NCBI GenBank assembly: GCA_043228905.1
Contig: JBHGNT010000013.1
Span: 13,516,001 to 13,580,000, forward strand
Length of the DNA stretch: 64,000 nt
Origin: Azolla caroliniana
Taxonomy: Eukaryota > Polypodiophyta
Reading direction: 5' to 3'
The notes below the pieces were generated by a model, which did not search any database, was not told the DNA's origin, and worked only from the letters and a program-made list of their open reading frames with translations. Position 1 is the first letter of the stretch, and every line of letters starts with the position of its first letter. Shown here piece by piece: positions 22,691-32,487 of this stretch. The translations under genes were made by a program, and so were the position numbers.

Positions 22691-23412
22691 TTACTTACCG
22701 GTCCACACTCTCTGTGGCGTGTCTCCGTCCAAGGGTACTGAGGGTGATCTATTTATCACGTATGTCGCCGCCGACAGTGCCTCAGCCCAAAACTTCTTGG
22801 GTAGTTTTGCATGCGCTAGCATACTCCGGACCCTCTCCATTATGGTCCGGTTCATCCTCTCGGCTAGTCCCTTTAGTTTCGGCGTCTTCGACACGGTAAA
22901 TTCAAGCTGGATTCCCTTCGAGCGGCAGTACTCCTCGAACTACCCCCAGTATTCTCCTCCGTTGTCTGCTCGAACCGCCTTCAGCTTCCGGCCGGTTTCT
23001 CTTTCCACTCTCGCGTGGAGCTCTTTGAAGACGGATAACACCTGATCCTTCGTCTTCAGCGGTGTGGCCCACAGCCTCCGGCTGTGGTCATCTATGAACG
23101 TCACGAAGTACTGCGCTCCGGCATGTGACTTCGTGTCTACTTGACACACATCCGTATGCACCAACTCCAGTGGTGCATTACGTCTCATCGGTGGCCTTGG
23201 TCGGAAGGAGGTCCGGTTCTGCTTATCGGCCAGACATTCAGTGCACTTCTCTAAGTGCACGTTCTTCACTGGAATGAGGTTGTCTTCTGCAAGCCTCTTC
23301 ATCCCCTTCTCGCTCATGTGACACAACCTTTTGTGCCACAGCTCACCGGCAGTGTCGGATGCCACGTTCACTTCCTCCGGACATAACCGGGCATTCATCA
23401 GGTACAATGTGT
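22691..23412 (-). pseudogene. CopC integrase
   Basis: The zinc domain LWHKRLCHMSEKGM...CTECLADKQ is near 23340-23230. The core follows with LVHTDVCQVDTKSH (D1), RADNGGEYWG (D2) and LAERMNRTIMERVR (E). TAG at 22940-22942 stands where CopD has CAG (47564-47566), and TAA at 22691-22693 where CopD is open. A deletion near 23413 joins it out of frame to the upstream protease. Confidence 0.92.
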
Positions 23413-24615
23413 TGACCCTTTGCTGAACTTCATGACCCCGTTCCGGATGCTACCCGTGTAGCCTTCATCATCTAGCCGACCGGCTGATATCAGGTTCAAA
23501 CGAACCTCCGGAACGTGTCGGACATCCTTAAGCAGCAACTTGCATCCTGTTGGTGTTGACAGCCACACGTCTCCTATGCCGATAATTCGACATGTACCTT
23601 CATTCCCCATCCGGACACAGCCGTGGTCATCGGCTGAGTAGGATGAAAAGCATTTCCGGTCCGGGGTAAGGTGGAACGACGCTCTGGAGTCTACCACCCA
23701 GGTCATCTCGTCGCCGGCAAGGTTTATCTCACTCTCCTCGGTGATGAGCATCAACTCTTCTTCACTTGCCGCGATTGCCGTCGTTCCCTTCCGGTCCGTC
23801 CCCTTCCGGTCTTTACCGTTCCGGTCCGGGATTTTCTTCGAATCGGTACCGTCGGTTTCCTTGTCTTTACGGAAATGCCGACAGTTCTTTTGGAAGTGTC
23901 CCGGCTTGCCGCAATAGAAGCAAGTAGGCCTCCCCCTTGACTTTGACCGTGTCCCCGACTTCTCCCGGTTCTGGGGACTACGGTTTCTATGTCTTCCACG
24001 TTCCGATTTAGTAAGAAGCGCTTTGGAGTCGGAGCTCGTATCTTTGTCTTTCCGACGCGGCTCCTCATCTAGCAAGCTCGACTTTACTCTTGCTAGGGAT
24101 AACCGTTTTCCTTCCGGCCCGGCGTTGCCCAAAGTGACAACCAACGTCTCCCAGCTATCCGGGAGGGAACTGAGCAGGAGTAGCGCTAATACCTCATCGG
24201 CAAGAGGTACTTCCAATGACGTTGCCTGGTGTATCAACCCCTGGAAGGCATTCATATGCTCCGCCATGCTGGAGCCATCTTGGTACCAGAGTCTTACTAG
24301 CTTCCAGAATACCGAAACTTGATTAACAACATTTTTGTTTTGAAACATTATGCTGATCTTCTCCCAGAGCTCATGAGCCTTGCTCTCTTCATTGAAGTTG
24401 TTGTACAGGCTCATGTCGATGAAGCACCGTATGTACGCCTTTTTCTTCATGTGCATCACCTCCCATATCGCGGCGTTGATTTTGTCCGGTCTCTTGTCCC
24501 CGAACTGAACCGGCAGCCAGAGGTCTTTAACAACGAGCATGTCCCTCATCTTCGACTTCCATACTGAATAGTTGGAGCCAGTGAGCTTGAACATGCCGCC
24601 AAATGATTCGTCCAT
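23398..24615 (-). pseudogene. CopC gag and protease
   Basis: ATG at 24615 starts MDESFGGMFKLTGSNYSVW, a UBN2-type copia gag. A basic RS-rich linker and the zinc knuckle CFYCGKPGHFQKNC (near 23920-23880) follow. The protease site reads WVVDSRASFHLTPD, where CopD has DSGAS, so the catalytic glycine is lost. LISAGRLDDEGYTGSIRNGVMKFSKG marks the protease to integrase junction, where the reading frame shifts. Confidence 0.92.
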
Positions 24616-24631
24616 TTTCTGTGTCAACCTT

Positions 24632-24643
24632 GCTCTGATACCA
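24632..24643 (-). promoter_or_regulatory. CopC primer-binding site (initiator Met tRNA type)
   Basis: The minus strand reads TGGTATCAGAGC two bases inside the 5' LTR. Confidence 0.9.
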
Positions 24644-24645
24644 CT

Positions 24646-25460
24646 TGACGGGAACTCAAGGCTCCTTATGTCCAACACTCGGCCACAACCGAGCTTCTTT
24701 TCATACGCAGAAAATGGGAAACAAATGCACGACACAGTGGAGAGGAAAAATAATAATACACAGGAGGTTTACGTGGAAAACCCCAAACTAGGGGAAAAAC
24801 CACGGCAGCCCACAGGCTGCAAACTGTCACAATGTGAGAATGTACAACAGTGAGTTCACTAAGGCAGCGACCTCGTGCTCACAGATCTTCGCCACACGCG
24901 GCGGTTACAACAGAGGCAACGACCTCTTTCTCTCTCTCTCTCTGTACACTATTACGTGCTCTCTCTTCTTCTTGCACCAACAAAGAAAAATGACAACAAC
25001 AGTTACTAAAAGTTTGCCCTAAGTCATATTTATACTAATATTACTTTTCGGCTATTTACAAATGTAGCCTCGATGGGCTCTCAGAAACATATTTACGAAT
25101 ATGTCTCTTCATCCGGTTCTCACCGGGTCTGTACCATCCGGCTCTCCGTAGCCGGGTACTCCTCATCCGGTTCATACCGGGCCTGCACCATCCGGCTCTC
25201 CGTAGCTGGGAACTCCTCATCCGGTTCATACCGGGCCTGCACCATCCGGCTCTCCGTAGCCGGGTACTCCTCATCCGGTTCATACCGGGCCTGCACCATC
25301 CGGCTCTCCGTAGCCGAGTACTCCTCATCCGGTTCATACCGGGTCTGCACCATCCGGCTCTCCGTAGCCGGGTCCTCCTCATACTGTTTCGGCCTCGGCC
25401 GAGTTTGTTCATCGGCACTGTTCTTCTTCCTTCCCATCCGGAGGGACCTGTTTCCCAACA
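24646..25460 (-). repeat. CopC 5' LTR (815 bp) with 54-bp tandem repeats
   Basis: Near-identical to 19793-20586, including five 54-bp units at about 25113-25382. It carries about 21 extra bases (ggccgagtttgttcatcgg region near 25400) absent from the other LTR. Confidence 0.93.
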
Positions 25461-26456
25461 CTGAAGGCATACGGAGGACGACGGAAGAGCCGGGGACGGC
25501 ATGACTTCGACCAGTGGGTAGCATTGGCAAAGACCCACCGGGGCGGGACAAAGGCGTTTCGAGAGCTCGAGCGACGGTTTGCCCGGCTCCCAGAGCGGGA
25601 ACAAGGTTTGGTGGGGGTGGACAAAGTCCTTTTGTTCGTCAGGTCGATCGACCGAGCGGAACGGGAAGCCATCGGGATTGAGCTCGAAGACGATGACGGA
25701 GCGAATGGGCTTACGGAGGACTGGTCGAAGGTCGGAAGGGTGTGCCAACGGCTTGACAACGAGCGAGCCGAGAAGGCTAAGAGGAAGGTACGGGACGGCG
25801 TGCCATCACAGCGGGAGGAGGCCGACTGACAGAGAGAGTCGGCAAGGGTCGGCATTGGGGCCAGGATTGCGGAGGCGTACGCAGCTCTCGAGGCGATGCT
25901 CGAGGAAGAGGAAAGACGGAGGCCGCAAGCTGAGACTGAGAAGACGTACTTGCCCCACGCGACGGCGGAAGTTCGGTACGACGGTACCGCGGGAGAGGGT
26001 GCGGAACGAAACGCCCTCTCGACTTGCGGAGATAGAACGGCCAAGGACGAGGCCGAGATACAGATCGCGGAACCGGAACGTTGGGACCAGCGGTTTCAGG
26101 CGTGTCAGCCCGAGATCCCGGTCATGGGAGGAGCAAGCCCAGACGGGGCTTGCGCGATCGGTAAGAAGACAACCGCCGACCACGAAGAGTCAGTGGCTAC
26201 GGACAAGGGCGTAAAACGGACGGGCGATTCTTTGTGTCTTCCCACACTTGCTCCCGGGGCGATGGCAGTCGGGCCCGAGTGCCCACGTGTGTCCCAAGCG
26301 AAGGAAGGCGGCGGCGAAAGGCCGAGAATCACCGTCGAGACGATTCGGGGAAGGAATGGACGAGAGCCCACGGACCCGATTTCGGGGAACTTGGCATTCG
26401 GGCCCGTATGCCCATGTAAGACCGAGGAGATGGATGGCGGTACCGAGGAGTCCTAG

Positions 26457-28321
26457 CACGATGCCAACAAAGTAGGATGGGAAACGGCCTGCGAGGAAGC
26501 CGAGGATGGACGCGGCACGAGGAGATCGGCATTCCGATACGGGTGGAGCGTGATCCGGTCGTGGATCGTTCGATCAGGGCCGGATTCAGCGTGAAAGTGC
26601 CGATACGGAAGGGGGTGTGGGACAAGCCGCCCTCTTTTATATGGGGAGAAAGACCGACCAGGCGAAGGTCGAGAGTTGGAAAGAGAATGAAAGCCGGTCC
26701 TATGGGATTCCTTACACCGATTCGGCTGCAGGCCCGAGTGCCGGCGTGAGTCCGACAAGAGAGTCGGTGGCGATAGGAGAACGGGACTCAGCAATCTGGA
26801 GGAAGGACGAACTGGTTCTAGAGACTTCGGTAGTCGGCAATGCGCTCGACGTAAGACCAAGATACTGAAGGTGGCGGCGAGGTGTCGAAGACAAAAGGGG
26901 CTACGGACGGGCGGTCTACGGAGGATCCTTCACACCGGTTCTAGAGACTTCGGCAATCGGCAACGCGGTTGACGTAAGACCAAGATACTGACGGTGGCGG
27001 CGAGGTGACGAAGGGAATGGGCGCAAGGAAGTCCGGTCCTACGGGATCCCCACATTTAACCGGAGACTCCGGCTATTCGGCCAACGGGGCAACGTAAGAC
27101 CGAGGGAGACGGAAGGTGGTGGCGGGAAACGGGACCCGACTACGCGGAAGACACAAGGAGAGTTCGGGAGGGACTCAAACAACAAAACCCGAATTTCGGC
27201 AAGCATAGAAACGGAGTCCGGTCCTATGGGACCCTCACACCGATCCGGAGACCCCGGCTGTTCGGCCAACGTGGCAACGTAAGACCGAGGGAGAAGGACG
27301 GTGGCGGCAGGGAACAGGACCCGACGACACGAGGTTTCGTAAGGAGCCGGTAACGGCAAAACACGGGGAGGTGTGTCGGGCCGGAAAGGCACACCTGGGA
27401 CAGAACAAGAGTCTCGCAAGTGGCCATCGCGGGCCGGATCGAAGCGTGACTACGGGACGGTGTTCGGCGCGGGCGGGGCCGAACGAAGGAAGCGGAAGAC
27501 GACACAAGGGAGGTGCCGGGAACGAGGTGACAAGTGCCTAGTGGACTGCACAGGGTCGGAGTCAGGGGATGGCAAGAGAGGCCGGAGGAGGATCCTCCAC
27601 ACTCGCTTCGTAGATCTCGGTAGCTCCGTTGAAGTAGCGAAGACTGACACGGCAAGCCGGGATGACAAACTGGTGAGGGCGAGGGGACGACGGCAAGCGG
27701 AAGACTCAGGACCTATCGCGGCAGCACGAAGACGGGAAGGGCCAAGCGGGCTACTACGGGGTGTTCCTCGGATGCAAAGGACGCCGGTATGCGGGTGAGC
27801 GGCGAAGCACAATCTGGCCGGAAAGGGGGCCGATGAGGAGTGCAACACAGGCAATGCCAAACAACGGACGAGGGTATGTGGCACACGGAGGTGTCGGAGC
27901 GGAAAGGCGAGCGCGGAGATAGGTTGCGCGGTTCGGAGGTAGTGCGGAGAAGGAAGGTGGCGGCGAGAAGACGAGGGCAACGCGAAACAACATGGGACGG
28001 CAATCAGGACAACGCGAATAATCAACGGGGCCAAGCGGGCCACTACGGGCATGCCTCAAGCGGAGGACATCGGGCATACGACGGGAGCGGGGCGTTCATA
28101 CGGCCGAACAAGGGCCAGCAGAAGTACGCGTACTACGGAGATCGCGGCAGAGGACCCGTCGACGGGTCGAACGAGCCTACGGGGAGGCGAGCACGAAGGA
28201 AGACTCAAAGCCGACGGGTCAAACCGGCAGCGAGCCGGGATGCAGACCACGGAAGATCGGTTTCTCACCGGCCGAAATCTCTCACCCTTCAACCGGACTT
28301 GGCACATACCGGTGGATGTGC
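26457..28321 (+). other. GypN GC-rich internal region with degenerate tandem repeats, no pol
   Basis: No RT, RNase H or integrase motif is seen in any frame. Motifs recur with changing spacing. Examples are gacgtaagaccaagatactg at about 26848 and 26971, gtaagaccgagggaga at about 27094 and 27279, and gtccggtcctatggga-like blocks near 26695, 27035 and 27213. Units of about 120 and 185 bases are suggested. Open frames here on both strands are GC-driven and not conserved. It may be filler or packaging sequence of a non-autonomous element. Confidence 0.6.
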
Positions 28322-28338
28322 GGTTAGGTGGGGGCGGA
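28322..28338 (+). promoter_or_regulatory. GypN polypurine tract
   Basis: ggttaggtgggggcgga directly precedes the 3' LTR and is identical to 61318-61334 in GypF. The preceding bases (ccggtggatg, then gcggttagg) are also shared. Confidence 0.75.
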
Positions 28339-28901
28339 TGTCGTGAAGAATTTCGGCCAGAGGCGGAAACCGGGAAACATTGGCTACATCGGCGGGGTGC
28401 AGCATGTGTACGCACCCATGTACATTTAGTGTGAATATCGAGGGCGCCTTTATGGCGCCGAAGAGTAGTCAAGTCGGGGCAGACGATCCCATGTAAGGCG
28501 GGATTTGTCCCACATTGTAACGCATCCATTTCCTTGTTCTATAAAAGGAAGGGAACACCCTTTGTGAAGGGGTTGCCCATTTTGCCTTAGAGGGTATACC
28601 GTTAGGTTTAGAGTTAGCTTCTTCTTCTTCTTCTTCTCCTTCGTGTTCGCTTAGGGCTTGCTTCAACTCATCTCCTGCGCAAGACCTCGCTCGGCGCGAC
28701 GAGCCCGTGAGCTCCCCGACGGCGGCTTGGCAGCTGACGACCACTGTAACCTGCCTTGGAACGGCTCGAAGCCGGGAATGTATTCTTCTTTTTATGTATA
28801 TATATACGTTTGCGTCTGTCTGTGTATATTCGCGTCTTCGTTGGTGTCGGGTGCTTCCCCTTTCTTGCACTTCCTGTACTTAAGGGTGTGAGTCGGGTTG
28901 G

Positions 28902-28939
<38 letters not shown>

Positions 28940-29120
28940 AGTGAGTGTGCGTGAGTCGGTGTTAAGCGCGCTCTCTCTCTCTCTCTCTCTTCGGTTGCTT
29001 CCGGTGTGCTTCTGGGATGCCCCGGAAACGGTGAAGCACGACTTCCTACGCTGCATCACTCCCTAGTCCAAGACCCCCGTGGTCCCGCCTTTCTCCACGC
29101 ACGCGCGTAACTACGCGACA
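28339..29120 (+). repeat. GypN 3' LTR (782 bp)
   Basis: Uninterrupted copy of the LTR: TGTCG...CGACA ends, tataaaagg near 28542, a GAA/CTT repeat, (GT)n near 28905 and (CT)n near 28971, the site where the 5' LTR holds the LINE fragment. Confidence 0.92.
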
Positions 29121-29490
29121 CCGTTGTGTATCATCTGTCATTGTGCATACAATTGGCCTTTCTCCGGAGCGAGTAACACCATGTTTTCCAACTCGGTGTG
29201 CCCCATATACATTCACATCTGACATCCCATAATGCATGCTAAAAAATTCACCAATGGCCTTTCCAAGGGATGCGGGTGTTTCCATACTCTCTTCTTTAAT
29301 CCCACGGACGACAATGTCCTTTGATTGTCGTTCACATTCTTTCAATTCTCAGACATCTCTTCTTTCTATATTCTTCTCTTGATGTATCACATGCATATTA
29401 GATGAGTTTGATACCACATCCCCACCACATACATCGGCCCATGACTTCGTTGTACATACATTTTTCATCTCACTTACATCCTGCCTCAGA
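29121..29490 (-). pseudogene. LINE-A ORF1, N-terminal and central part
   Basis: On the minus strand the frame can be followed from about 29490 (EMKNVCTTKSWADVCGG) through a basic stretch and a TGA near 29355 (CGA expected) into KDIVVRGIKE, GAHRVGKHG and RPIVCTMTDDTQ at the GypN junction. The rest of ORF1 lies at 17435-17270. KSWADV and the later DIVVRGI/RPI blocks are like LINE ORF1 RNA-binding proteins (L1-type, family recollection). It presumably packaged the LINE RNA. Confidence 0.7.
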
Positions 29491-30068
29491 GAGAGAGGGA
29501 GAGAGAATGTACCTTTCACTCGATTTAGGGCAAAGATGGATGTGGATGAAAATGCTCATAACTTCTAGCCACTGTAACGGAATTCAATAAATGAACATTC
29601 TTTAGAAAGATCTCTGAAAGAGCTTTCCAACGAGCTATAGAACGTAGAAAACGATGGCTGGAGTGAACTGATAGAGAGCTTTGAGAGAGAGAGAGAGAGA
29701 GAGGGAAAAACGAGAAACACAGAGAAACAGAGGAGAGAGAGAGAGAGAGAAGAGAGAGGAGGGAAATAGAGAGAGAGAGAGAGAAGGAAAAAGAAGAAGA
29801 AGAAGAACAGAGACAGAGGCAGAGAGAAGAAAGAAGAGGAGGGAAGTAGAGAAGAGTTTCATCAACATAATTTCGAGAGGAAGAGGAGGAGGCACAATTA
29901 CATCAACATAATTTGGAGAGGAAAAGGAGGAGGCACGACTACATCAACATAATTTGGAGAGTGCTGCAACATTTTTCTTCTACCAACAATTCGGATGTCA
30001 TATTGTCGATTCCAGGTTAATTATCATCCTACTATTTTTCTTTTTGCTCTATTTGGAACATAGAATCT
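29491..30068. repeat. Purine-rich simple repeats and 41-bp tandem repeat upstream of LINE-B
   Basis: (GA)n, (GAA)n and similar runs fill about 29676-29850. Two and a half copies of a 41-bp unit starting catcaacataattt lie at 29860, 29901 and 29942. The region after them is probably the 5' untranslated leader of LINE-B. No coding sequence is seen; the open frames here only translate the repeats. Confidence 0.8.
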
Positions 30069-31548
30069 ATGGAAGAGATGGATACATGTACAAATGCAAA
30101 ACAAATACAGAGCCAAAGGGAAGAAGGAGAAGATGATGTTATTGTGAAGAAACAAAAGATTGGAACTAATAATATGCATGAGGAGGATATAGATATGTTA
30201 TCAAAACCATCCTATGCACATGTTATGGGAGAAGGTGAGGAGAAGAGGGATGATCATTACTGGGAAGTGATGCATGTAGTTGCCAATGAAGCCCTCCATG
30301 AGATTTTACCAGATGATATAGAGATGGTGGCCAACATAGAAGAGGATGAGATCGTAGAGGTGGAGATGCCACGTAGGGAAATTTTAAAGGCATTTTCCAT
30401 GTTTCATGAGAGAGGCATTATTTGCTTCTTTATGGGAAAAAATCCTTTGGTACATTGGGTGGCTCAATGGTTAAATGCAATGGTAGGTAGGACCAACGTG
30501 GAAGATGTGTATAAAGGTCCATGAGGTTTTTTTGAGGTGGTGTTTCAAACCGAAGAACAACGAGATAGATTATTATCATGTGTGCCGGTCTTTTATAATA
30601 GTAATTTAGTGTATATTGTCCCTTGGCGACCGCTAGCTAAATTTCAAGAAATTGTTAAACAAGAGTGTTCAATATGGGTGGAAGTAGAGTGTAAATTTTC
30701 TTTTTTGTGGCCTATAATTCAAGGTGTAATGGAACAATTGGGAAAGGTGATAGTAGCCCCAAACGCCAAAGCATATAATAGATATAAGTTATGTATGTTG
30801 TGGAATACAACTAAAAAGAGACCTTTGTGGCTAAACATAAAAACTGAGGAGATGAGATCATTCCGTTGCCAATTGCATTGGGGATCATTTGCCAGTCATT
30901 GCTTCCGATGTGGTGGTTTGGGTCATTTCATGGCAAGAATGTCAACAAACACCGGTAGTAGAGATGACTAATACTTCCCATGGTGATGTGTTAATTCCAG
31001 AGTATGTCACAAAGGACAATGAGGTTCCAAAAACTAAGGAACCAAATGTTGACAAAGGTAAAGGTGTCGTTATTTTGGAACATAAAGACAAATATATTGA
31101 AGAAAGAAGACAATACTTATTAGATGATGATGGGTCTTGGATTAAGGTGGCCTCTAAGGTCAATCATCCAAGGTACCAAAAAGAGAAGGTTCATGAACAT
31201 TATGGCCAAGAGAGGGGTAGCTCCTCTAAAGATCCTATGGGGGTGTCTTATGCACCTAATTATGATCAATTGAGAAGAAGGTCAAAACCGTGGCAAGGTT
31301 CACTGTATCAACAATCTAATCAAGGGACAAAACCTTTCAACCTTAGATTTGATAAGAATGGTAAAATCAATCTACCATTACACAAACAAAATTGGAAAAG
31401 AAATAGTTCGCGGGGTACAATGATATCCACCGATAGACATCAACCACCTGTGCCATATGCATTTGCAGTTTTAAGTGATTATTTTGAGGATATACCCAAC
31501 ATATTGGCACAACGGGAACGTGAACATGCCAACAAACATCCTAATTAG
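30069..31548 (+). pseudogene. LINE-B ORF1 (DUF4283-like, zinc knuckle)
   Basis: ATG 30069 opens MEEMDTCTNAKQIQSQREEG. The DUF4283-like core runs through ILKAFSMFHERGIICFFMGK, the VVFQTEEQRDRLL block and LVYIVPWRPLAKF. TGA at 30522-30524 interrupts the same frame (a CGA to TGA change would explain it). The zinc knuckle CFRCGGLGHFMA (30900-30940) is broken by a one-base indel, after which the next frame stays open to TAG 31548 with a basic, Lys-rich tail. It would bind LINE RNA. Confidence 0.85.
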
Positions 31549-31554
31549 TGATTT

Positions 31555-32487
31555 ATGAAAATAGTCACATGGAATGTAAGGGGAATTTGTTCTTCGTCTA
31601 AGCGATATAGTATGTGGAAAACTGTTTTTATTAGTCAATGGGATGTATTATGTGCAGTAGAACATAAGGAGCATGCTAGGTCTGGGTCTTCTCTTCAGTA
31701 TAAGCAATATCATGTGTTTTATGCTAGGGTCACTGGAGGGTTGTATTCAGGCCTAATGCTTATTGTAAGGGACAGCTTGAAACCAATAGTGGTTCAAAGA
31801 GATGTTCATGGTCGGTTCTTGGTGGTTGAAGTTAATTATGAAGAGAATAAGATTTGGGTGGTAGGTATTTATGCACCAAATATTGTAGGACAATGTATCA
31901 ATCTATGGAGAGCTTTACATCAAGTTTTACGCCATGGAAGAGCAGGTTTTTTGTTAGGTGATTTTAACATGTGTTCAGAGGTGGGTCAATCTACTTCGAT
32001 GCATGGCCTCATGAATGCTCCTGAACGAGAGGTTTGGGATTTGTTTATGATGGAGGTCTTAAGGTATGATGCATGGACTTGGATTAATGGACATGAGGTT
32101 GGTTATACTTTTCAATCTACACAATATAGATCGACTTGGAGTAGATTGGATCGAATCTACATTATGCATGATGAGACATTCTTACCATCGTTTATGACTA
32201 TGCAAGTGTATAGGGGGATTGGATTATCAGGTCACTTCCTGATTGTGTTGGACTGCACACATCAAACTATGGATGACTTTAGATCGTTATTGGGAAAACC
32301 ACCATTGCAGTTTACTTCATCTTTTCTTGGACATAATAACTTTAAACATGCTATGGGACAATTGGTGGAAGAGTTAACTAGACAAGTCAATGTTCATGGT
32401 CTTTCATCATGGGATGTTTGTCTCTCTAATATTCAACACTTTACACGATATTATGGAATTCATCAAGCTTCCATTCGTAATCAATGA
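31555..32487 (+). pseudogene. LINE-B ORF2 endonuclease domain
   Basis: ATG 31555 lies six bases after the ORF1 stop. Endonuclease blocks are in order: MKIVTWNVRGI (N-terminal Asn), AVEHKEH (Glu site), VVGIYAPN, GDFNMCSE (catalytic GDxN), STWSRLDRIY (SxLDR) and GLSGHFLIVLD (S-x-H). All expected catalytic positions are recognisable. The frame is lost by an indel near 32480. Confidence 0.92.

Larger units (their letters stand above)
19793..25460 (-). mobile_element. CopC: full-length minus-strand Ty1/copia element, inactive
   Basis: LTRs at 19793-20586 and 24646-25460 are TGTTGGGAAAC...GTTCCCGTCA on the minus strand, with perfect duplicate ctgaa (19788-19792, 25461-25465) in GypN gag. Internally, read leftwards: primer site, gag, PR, IN, RT, RNase H and polypurine tract. 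It is the same copia family as CopD at the protein level. Compared with CopD it has two CAG to TAG stops, one TAA, a roughly 28-base deletion and a damaged protease motif. Confidence 0.95.
19482..26456 (+). pseudogene. GypN gag, split by CopC
   Basis: ATG 19482 opens an acidic N-terminus (MESEDDDLAEMVVEVV). VERVGRFNGNKVQSYLEAYN resembles GypF gag around its IGRFDGKDATKYLASYG. At 19792 CopC is inserted with duplicate ctgaa; because insert plus duplicate is a multiple of three, the frame resumes at 25466. There AFRELERRFARL and KVLLFVRSIDRAER parallel GypF NFARLSALDR and RVLLFVKSVDERDR. A TGA at 25827-25829 (probably from CGA) interrupts it, and the frame continues open to 26456. I see no zinc knuckle or protease motif. 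Confidence 0.8.
17436..29120 (+). mobile_element. GypN: gag-only, pol-less relative of GypF carrying two nested insertions
   Basis: LTRs at 17436-19444 (enlarged by a LINE insert) and 28339-29120 start TGTCGTGAAGAATTTCGG and end CGCGACA. The internal region holds a gag related to GypF gag, then about 1.9 kb of GC-rich sequence without RT, RNase H or integrase motifs. The primer site, polypurine tract and preceding 30 bases match GypF. Flanks are ctgt (17432-17435) and ccgt (29121-29124), a 4-bp duplication with one transition. Without the LINE and CopC inserts it would be about 4.7 kb. It probably depends on GypF enzymes (inference). Confidence 0.85.
3350..29490 (-). mobile_element. LINE-A: one minus-strand LINE split into four blocks by nested insertions
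   Basis: Read on the minus strand from right to left, the blocks 29490-29121, 17435-16960, 11219-10397 and 4822-3350 give ORF1, the ORF1 end and ORF2 endonuclease start, the rest of the endonuclease plus linker, and the reverse transcriptase. For CopA and CopB the breakpoints are bounded by perfect 5-bp duplications; the gap at 17436-29120 is the GypN element. The LINE is cut off at 3349 by GypA, so its 3' end lies left of the window. This insertion history makes LINE-A the oldest recognisable layer in the left half. Confidence 0.85.

Noticed and set aside
27450-28052. 200-codon minus-strand ORF in the GypN internal region
   Set aside because: High GC opens all frames here; there is no conserved motif and it overlaps degenerate tandem repeats.
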